Part shown: piece after piece, positions 38,723 through 43,594 of the stretch | Layout of the letters: each line of letters begins with the position of its first letter | Numbering within the stretch: position 1 is the first letter of the stretch | Assembly (NCBI GenBank): GCA_030641665.1 | Contig: DAOWHA010000002.1 | Coordinates: 1-43,594, forward strand | DNA length: 43,594 nucleotides | Source: JAGLTA01 sp023142625 | GTDB lineage: Bacteria; Patescibacteriota; Patescibacteriia; JAACEG01 | Direction of reading: 5' to 3' | Position numbers and translations under genes: made by a program | The notes under the pieces: model-generated | What the model was told of the DNA's origin: nothing | The model's input: the letters and a program-made list of their open reading frames with translations, nothing else | Database searches by the model: none

Positions 38723-39403
38723 ATGACGAAAAAAAAAGAAAAAGTTAAATTAGAGTTTGATAAAACAAAAACTTATCCGATAGAAGAAGCAATTAAATTA
38801 ATGAAAAAAACTTCTAAAGTCAAATTTGACGCTTCAGTGGAAATTCATTTTCGCTTAGGAATTGATCCTAAAAAAAATGATCAGCAAATTCGCTCAACCG
38901 TTGTCTTGCCGCACAGTTCAGGCAAAAAGAAAATAATCGCTGCTTTTGTTTTGCCAGATCAAGAAAAAGAAGCAAAAGACGCCGGAGCGGAAATAGTGGG
39001 CGGAGAAGAACTGATCAAAAAAATCAAGGACACAAAAAAGATAGATTTTGAAATTGCCGTCGCAACCCCCAAGATGATGAAATTATTAGCGCCAATAGCG
39101 AAAATTTTAGGTCCGCGCGGACTAATGCCTTCACCGAAAAACGAAACAATCGCGACGGATTTAAAAAAGACGATTAGCGAACTGCGAAAAGGGAAAATCG
39201 CTTTTAAAAACGATGATACTGGAAATATCCATCAGGTAATAGGAAAAATTTCAAATAACGAAAAAGATCTTGCTGAAAATTATCAAACATTTTTAGACGC
39301 TTTAAATAAAGCAAAATCTCCAGCGACAAAAGGAGACTATATTAAAAATATAACGATCTGTTCATCTATGGGTCCGGGAATAAAAGTTGAAATACAAAAA
39401 TAA
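38723..39403 (+). CDS. rplA: 50S ribosomal protein L1
   Basis: This 226-residue protein forms the L1 stalk. Motifs are KTYPIEEAIKLMKKTSKVKF, VEIHFRLGIDPKKNDQQIRS, MKLLAPIAKILGPRGLMPSP and NITICSSMGPGIKVEI. The N terminus is Lys-rich. L1 usually represses its own L11-L1 operon by binding the leader. The interruption before this gene would weaken such joint control. There is no SD. A terminator follows at 39419. Confidence 0.96.
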   Translation: MTKKKEKVKLEFDKTKTYPIEEAIKLMKKTSKVKFDASVEIHFRLGIDPKKNDQQIRSTVVLPHSSGKKKIIAAFVLPDQEKEAKDAGAEIVGGEELIKKIKDTKKIDFEIAVATPKMMKLLAPIAKILGPRGLMPSPKNETIATDLKKTISELRKGKIAFKNDDTGNIHQVIGKISNNEKDLAENYQTFLDALNKAKSPATKGDYIKNITICSSMGPGIKVEIQK

Positions 39404-39418
39404 AAAGTATTAAAATGA

Positions 39419-39446
39419 AAAAAGCGGCATTAAACCGCTTTTTTTG
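39419..39446 (+). terminator. Terminator of rplA
   Basis: AAAAAGCGG-CATTAAA-CCGCTTTTT with a continuous T run. Confidence 0.85.
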
Positions 39447-39449
39447 ATG

Positions 39450-39477
39450 TTGAATTTTTAACCGCTTATGCTACAAT
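39450..39477 (+). promoter_or_regulatory. Promoter of ligA-mltG
   Basis: TTGAAT (39450-39455), 16-bp spacer, TACAAT (39472-39477), about 32 bp before the ligA start. AGAAGG lies 6 bp before the ATG. Confidence 0.75.
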
Positions 39478-39509
39478 AAAAATATTACATTTAAATTTTA
39501 GAAGGTTTT

Positions 39510-41552
39510 ATGAACAAACAAGAGGTAAGGCAGAGGATAGAAAAATTAAAAAATGAGATTAATTATCATTCTTATTTTTATCATATTTTAGACAAGCCAA
39601 AAATTTCCGATGCTGTCTGGGACAGTTTAAAAAAAGAATTGGCTGATTTGGAAAAATCATACCCTCAATTTATAGCAGTTGACTCCCCGACACAAAGAGT
39701 GAGCGGCAAGCCGCTGGATAAATTTAAAAAAGTTGAACATCAAGTTAGGCAGTGGTCTTTTAGCGATATTTTTGATGAAAACGAATTGGCTGATTTTGAC
39801 CAAAAATTAAAAACTATGCTTGCTAAAAAAGGGATAGAGAAAGATGAACTGGAGTATGTATGCGAATTAAAAATTGACGGCGTGCATATTGTGCTCACTT
39901 ATGAAAATGGAACTTTTACGCAAGCAACGACGCGCGGAGACGGCAAAATAGGCGAAGATGTAACGCATAATATAAAAACTATCCAAAGCATACCTTTGCG
40001 CCTCCGCCAAAATATTTCTGTAATAGTTGAAGGAGAAATATGGATCGGCAATGAAGCGTTTGAAAAATTAAATAAAAAACGGAAAAAACAAGGTCTAAAC
40101 GAATTCGCTAATCCGCGAAACGCCGCGGCAGGATCTATCAGGCAATTAGACGCAAAAATAGCCGCCTCGCGAAAATTAGATTGTTTTTTGTATGATTTGG
40201 CAAAAACAGAAAAAAAATTTCCAAAATCTCAATTTGATGAATTAAAATTTTTAACAGATATAGGGCTTAAAGTTGACGGACATTATAAATTATGCCGCGG
40301 CATAAAAGCCGTTATAACTTACTGGAAATATTGGAAAACCAACAACAAAAATCAGGATTATTGGATTGACGGAATTGTTATTAAATTAAACAGCCGCAAA
40401 TATCAAAAATTGCTCGGATATACAGGAAAAGCTCCGCGCTGGGCAATCGCTTTTAAATTCCCTGCGGAACAAGCGACAACTATTATAAAAAATATTGCTA
40501 TTCAAGTCGGACGGACAGGCGCGCTAACCCCTGTCGCTTATTTGCGCCCGGTAAAAGTTGCGGGGTCTACTGTTAGCAGGGCTACTTTGCACAATGAAGA
40601 CGAAATTAAAAAATTAGATGTTAGAATCGGAGATACTGTCATAATACAAAAAGCCGGAGATATTATTCCTGAAATAATTGAACCGATAATATCTTTGCGA
40701 AATAGCGATGAAAAAAAATTCATAATGCCGAAATTTTGCCCTGTTTGCAATTCTCCTGTTTATAGAAAAAAAGGCGAGGCGGCAACATACTGCTCAAATA
40801 AAAAATGCTACGCGCAAGAAAAAGAAAAGCTGATTCATTTTGTGTCAAAAAAAGGATTTAATATTGACGGGCTTGGCAAAAAAATCGTTGAGCAGCTGCT
40901 AATCGACAATTTGGTTAGCGCTTTTTCTGATTTTTTTAACTTAACAAAAGGCGATTTAGCGCCACTGGAAAGATTTGCGGAAAAATCCGCTGAAAATTTA
41001 ATTGAAGCGGTTAAAGACTCAAAAAATATAGCGGCGGATAAATTTTTCTTTGCTTTGGGAATAAGATATGTCGGCGAAGAGACTGCTATACTGCTTGCAA
41101 AAAAATTGTCAGCAGCGGATTTTAACGAAACAATCAGAGTTTCCAAGGCAATAAATTATTTTAAAAAAATTCAAATCAGCGATTTTGAAAAAATTGAAGG
41201 CATAGGAAAAAAATCCGGCAAAAGTTTATTTGATTATTTTCATAATTTGGTTAATTTGCGCGAGTTGGAAAAATTAGATAAAATCGGCATTAAGATTGTT
41301 TTGCCACAAATAGAATTAAAAAAACAAAAATTAGCAGGCAAAATTTTCGTTTTAACAGGCGCTTTGCGAAATTTAACCAGAGAAGAAGCAAAAGAAAAAA
41401 TAAGAAAAATGGGCGGAGCGATTTCTTCTTCTGTAAGCGGCAAGACTGATTATATTCTTATCGGTGAAAACCCTGGAAAAAAATATCAAGAAGCGAAAGC
41501 GCTGAAAGTTAAGATTATAGGAGAAGACGAATTTTTAAAAATGGCTGAATAA
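39510..41552 (+). CDS. ligA: NAD-dependent DNA ligase
   Basis: This 680-residue enzyme seals nicks using NAD. The adenylation Lys is in CELKIDGVHIVL (K-x-D-G, about residue 117). Other parts in order: an Ia domain near the N terminus (INYHSYFYHILDKPKISDAV), GEIWIGNEAFE and NPRNAAAGSIRQLD, the OB fold with TLHNEDEIKKLDVRIGDTVI, a four-Cys zinc site FCPVCN...YCSNKKC, helix-hairpin-helix repeats with FEKIEGIGKKSGKSL, and a C-terminal BRCT domain (GKIFVLTGALRNLTREEAKE). Full length. mltG follows by 4 bp. Confidence 0.97.
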   Translation: MNKQEVRQRIEKLKNEINYHSYFYHILDKPKISDAVWDSLKKELADLEKSYPQFIAVDSPTQRVSGKPLDKFKKVEHQVRQWSFSDIFDENELADFDQKLKTMLAKKGIEKDELEYVCELKIDGVHIVLTYENGTFTQATTRGDGKIGEDVTHNIKTIQSIPLRLRQNISVIVEGEIWIGNEAFEKLNKKRKKQGLNEFANPRNAAAGSIRQLDAKIAASRKLDCFLYDLAKTEKKFPKSQFDELKFLTDIGLKVDGHYKLCRGIKAVITYWKYWKTNNKNQDYWIDGIVIKLNSRKYQKLLGYTGKAPRWAIAFKFPAEQATTIIKNIAIQVGRTGALTPVAYLRPVKVAGSTVSRATLHNEDEIKKLDVRIGDTVIIQKAGDIIPEIIEPIISLRNSDEKKFIMPKFCPVCNSPVYRKKGEAATYCSNKKCYAQEKEKLIHFVSKKGFNIDGLGKKIVEQLLIDNLVSAFSDFFNLTKGDLAPLERFAEKSAENLIEAVKDSKNIAADKFFFALGIRYVGEETAILLAKKLSAADFNETIRVSKAINYFKKIQISDFEKIEGIGKKSGKSLFDYFHNLVNLRELEKLDKIGIKIVLPQIELKKQKLAGKIFVLTGALRNLTREEAKEKIRKMGGAISSSVSGKTDYILIGENPGKKYQEAKALKVKIIGEDEFLKMAE

Positions 41553-41556
41553 ATTT

Positions 41557-42558
41557 ATGATAAAAAAAATAATCTTTGCAATTTTGGCAATTATAATACT
41601 CTCTTGGGCTTATTTTGCCTACACTGTTTTTATTCCTTATAAAAATTTTACGCCGCGAACAATAGAGATAATTAAAGGCCAAGGGGTTAACGAGATAAGC
41701 GCTAATTTAAAAAAACAAAAAATTATCAGCAGTGATTTTATTTTAAAAATTTATTTATGGTTGTCAAAAAATGAAGGAAAAATAAAAGCAGGGACATACG
41801 ATTTTAAAAAACCTATAAGTATTAAAGAATTGTCAACAATTTTAATTTCTGGAATTAAGCAAAAAAATGAAATGGAAATCAAAATCATTGAAGGGTGGAA
41901 TATTGCTGGAATTGCGAATTATTTAGATAATAATGATATTGTTTTAAAAAACGACTTTATCGCTTCTGCGCAAAACAACGAACATTTAACGGAAAAATTC
42001 AATTTTTTTAAAAACACGCCAACAAATATCAGTTTGGAAGGCTATCTGTTTCCAGACACTTACAAAATTTTTAAAAACGCGGACGCGGACGATATAATTA
42101 AAAAAATGCTGGATAATTTTGACAAAAAACTTACTGAAAAAATGCGAACTGATATTACAGAACAAAAAAAGACGATTTATAAAATTATTACGATGGCGTC
42201 AATTATTGAAAAAGAGGTTAGGGGCGAAGAAGATATGAAAATCGTTTCGGGAATTTTTTGGGACAGAATAAAAAATGGACAGCCGCTGCAGTCCTGCGCC
42301 ACTATCGGTTATATTCTTGGCGAAAATAAAAAACAATATTCCTTTGAAGACACTCTAATTGATTCGCCTTATAATACTTATCTGAACGCGGGCTTGCCTC
42401 CCGGTCCGATCTGTAATCCAGGACTGCGCGCGATTAACGCAGCTATCTATCCGCAATTCACGGATTACAATTATTTTTTATCAAAGCCGAACGGAGAAAC
42501 CGTCTTTTCAAAAACCTACACTGAGCACAATCTAAACAAATCAAAATACCTGCGCTAG
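41557..42558 (+). CDS. mltG: Endolytic murein transglycosylase MltG (YceG-like)
   Basis: This 333-residue protein has one N-terminal membrane helix (IFAILAIIILSWAYFAYTVF) and a LysM-like region. The YceG domain shows SLEGYLFPDTYKIFK, TMASIIEKEVRGEEDMKIVS (catalytic Glu), LQSCATIGYILGE and DSPYNTYLNAGLPPGPICNP. It cuts new glycan strands and may set their length. The stop codon TAG sits in the loop of a bidirectional terminator. It is probably co-transcribed with ligA. Confidence 0.94.
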   Translation: MIKKIIFAILAIIILSWAYFAYTVFIPYKNFTPRTIEIIKGQGVNEISANLKKQKIISSDFILKIYLWLSKNEGKIKAGTYDFKKPISIKELSTILISGIKQKNEMEIKIIEGWNIAGIANYLDNNDIVLKNDFIASAQNNEHLTEKFNFFKNTPTNISLEGYLFPDTYKIFKNADADDIIKKMLDNFDKKLTEKMRTDITEQKKTIYKIITMASIIEKEVRGEEDMKIVSGIFWDRIKNGQPLQSCATIGYILGENKKQYSFEDTLIDSPYNTYLNAGLPPGPICNPGLRAINAAIYPQFTDYNYFLSKPNGETVFSKTYTEHNLNKSKYLR

Positions 42559-42571
42559 CAGGTATTTTATT
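42543..42571. terminator. Bidirectional terminator at the mltG stop
   Basis: AAATACCTGC pairs perfectly with GCAGGTATTT around GCTA, which contains part of the mltG stop codon. T-rich sequence follows on each side, so it also serves the opposing PAP2-like gene. Confidence 0.8.
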
Positions 42572-42992
42572 ATCCGACAAAAAATTTTATAACTAGCGTG
42601 ATAATCGTTCCGAATAGCATTCCGCCGATAACCTCTTTTGGCTTATGCCCTACTCTTGTGTTTAAAATAGGAATATTTATATCTATCTTTTCCGCTATCT
42701 TTTTAATAACTTTTGAATGACGCGAAATTTCCTGCCGCGCGCCTAATGCGTCTCTTGCTACCACTATCATAAAAATCAGCCAAATCGCAAAATAGGTTGA
42801 GTCAATCCCCTCTTTTAAAAAAATCAAGATTCCAATAGACGAAACAAAAGCAGTATGCCCTGACGGCATTCCTCCATATTTTCCAAAAATATTAATTAAA
42901 TTTAAATTGTATTTAATTCCATCGGTTGCCAGTTTTAATATCTGCGCCAAGATAACAACTATGATTGGAATTATAATTAATTCATAAGGCAT
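42570..42992 (-). CDS. Divergent PAP2-family membrane protein
   Basis: This 140-residue protein has several membrane helices. The motif GGMPSGHTAFVSSIG matches the phosphatase motif 2 (P-S-G-H), and VARDALGARQEISRHSKVIK with RVGHKPKEVIGGMLFG matches motif 3 (G-H-x3-E). Family members remove phosphate from lipids such as undecaprenyl diphosphate, or have unknown roles in this divergent (DUF212-like) branch. The gene follows the CAP-domain gene by 3 bp. Confidence 0.88.
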   Translation of the reverse strand: MPYELIIIPIIVVILAQILKLATDGIKYNLNLINIFGKYGGMPSGHTAFVSSIGILIFLKEGIDSTYFAIWLIFMIVVARDALGARQEISRHSKVIKKIAEKIDINIPILNTRVGHKPKEVIGGMLFGTIITLVIKFFVG

Positions 42993-42995
42993 AAG

Positions 42996-43594
42996 TTATA
43001 TTTTAAGATGATGATGAATTTGCGTATTATGGCTAACAGGAATATAATTAACTTTGCGGATACATATTATAGAAATAATCAAAACAGCCATAGAAATTAA
43101 GCAGAGTAACATATTTTGATTTATAAAATCTGTATTTGCGGCTTGCAGTTGAGCGTATTCGCCAGCTATCTTCGGATATTGAATGCCGCTGTTAGTCTGC
43201 GGCTGATCAATCAATAAGCTGGCTGCTTTGTATGGCGCGCGATTTTCAACAGCCGCTAAAACTATTTTATCAATTCTATTGTTCTTCTTTTGAAAATAAA
43301 GCAAGTTGACATTTTTATAATTCAAGCAATTTGGCAGAACCGCAATTTTCTCTTCACTGTCTTTTTTTATTATATCATTAAAATTAAGCGTTGTTAATTG
43401 CGGCGCGATATTTTTCTGTCTCCCAAACATTTGAACTGTAATAATAGTCGGCTGATTTTTAAATATTGCCTCTTTTGACACGATCGCTATATCCGTATAA
43501 TCTAAACTTAAAATATTTTTTCTATGGCTTTCACTGTTCATCCACGCCTCAATAACGGCTTCGGCTGTAATAAAATCCATAGCTAAATTCTCCC
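42996..43594 (-). CDS. CAP-domain (SCP/PR-1-like) protein, 5' end missing
   Basis: The frame is open to the window edge, where it reads GENLAMDFITAEAVIEAWMN followed by SESHRKNILSLDYTDIAIVS. G-E-N-L, W-x-x-S-x-x-H-R-x-N-I-L is the classic CAP-domain signature. The N-terminal half of the domain lies outside the window. After the domain come a linker and one membrane helix (MLLCLISMAVLIISIICI). Bacterial CAP proteins are exported; the domain may bind lipids or act on the wall, but its chemistry is not settled. The internal ATG at 43580 is not the true start. Confidence 0.85.
   Translation of the reverse strand, partial: ENLAMDFITAEAVIEAWMNSESHRKNILSLDYTDIAIVSKEAIFKNQPTIITVQMFGRQKNIAPQLTTLNFNDIIKKDSEEKIAVLPNCLNYKNVNLLYFQKKNNRIDKIVLAAVENRAPYKAASLLIDQPQTNSGIQYPKIAGEYAQLQAANTDFINQNMLLCLISMAVLIISIICIRKVNYIPVSHNTQIHHHLKI

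Overview
The window is AT-rich, compact bacterial DNA that reads in the standard code. It most resembles a Candidate Phyla Radiation (Patescibacteria, Parcubacteria-like) genome. Evidence for this is a DUF5667-type membrane protein, two large secreted proteins sharing a YYY/KRYVFP surface module, RmuC, a divergent PAP2 protein, four-helix-bundle (S23-like) protein, many genes without Shine-Dalgarno (SD) sequences, and strong TTGACA/TATAAT promoters. This placement is inference from gene content; there is no rRNA here to test it.

Layout. 1-5.2 kb: the 3' part of a Memo/LigB-like gene, then a large secreted thermonuclease/Ig-like/beta-helix protein whose 5' end is cut off by a frameshifted IS30-family element. 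5.3-7.7 kb: a toxin-antitoxin pair, a TPR membrane protein and a NYN-domain nuclease with a terminator in its leader. 7.8-13.4 kb: a 1246-residue surface protein, an S23-like cassette and a DUF5667 protein behind an ECF-like promoter. 13.7-17.9 kb: cysteine desulfurase, IlvD, IlvE. 18.1-19.3 kb: a small-protein operon with strong SD sites and an attenuator-like leader. 19.3-21.1 kb: a cloverleaf-like element, tRNA-Ala, tRNA-Gly and ribosomal protein S1. 21.2-27.5 kb: trpA, a Nudix gene, trpB, three tandem small-RNA units, trpF, an O-antigen-ligase-like gene and a nucleotidyltransferase-like gene. 27.5-32.7 kb: a fourth small-RNA unit, rmuC, rsmI, rpmA, tRNA-Glu, a GT2 glycosyltransferase and a UDP-sugar dehydratase/decarboxylase with two MITE-like elements. 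33-36.5 kb: a second surface protein, tRNA-Ser, rarA, maf. 36.9-42.6 kb (+ strand): secE-nusG-rplK, an inserted small membrane protein gene, rplA, ligA, mltG. 42.6 kb to the end: divergent PAP2 protein and a partial CAP-domain protein.

The housekeeping genes are ordinary. The unusual content lies between them: (i) small structured RNA units sharing a near-identical promoter (TTGACA + TATTTTTTATTTAT + TAATAT), three in tandem beside trpB, one beside a nucleotidyltransferase gene and a related one forming the leader of the NYN gene; (ii) eight copies of a roughly 140-220 bp palindromic repeat, one read in frame inside a membrane protein and one forming the end of trpF; (iii) two MITE-like elements with 19-bp inverted ends; (iv) an SD-led small-protein operon with an attenuator-like leader; (v) an insertion that splits rplK from rplA. 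All RNA and regulatory claims come from reading the sequence by eye; no folding or database search was run.
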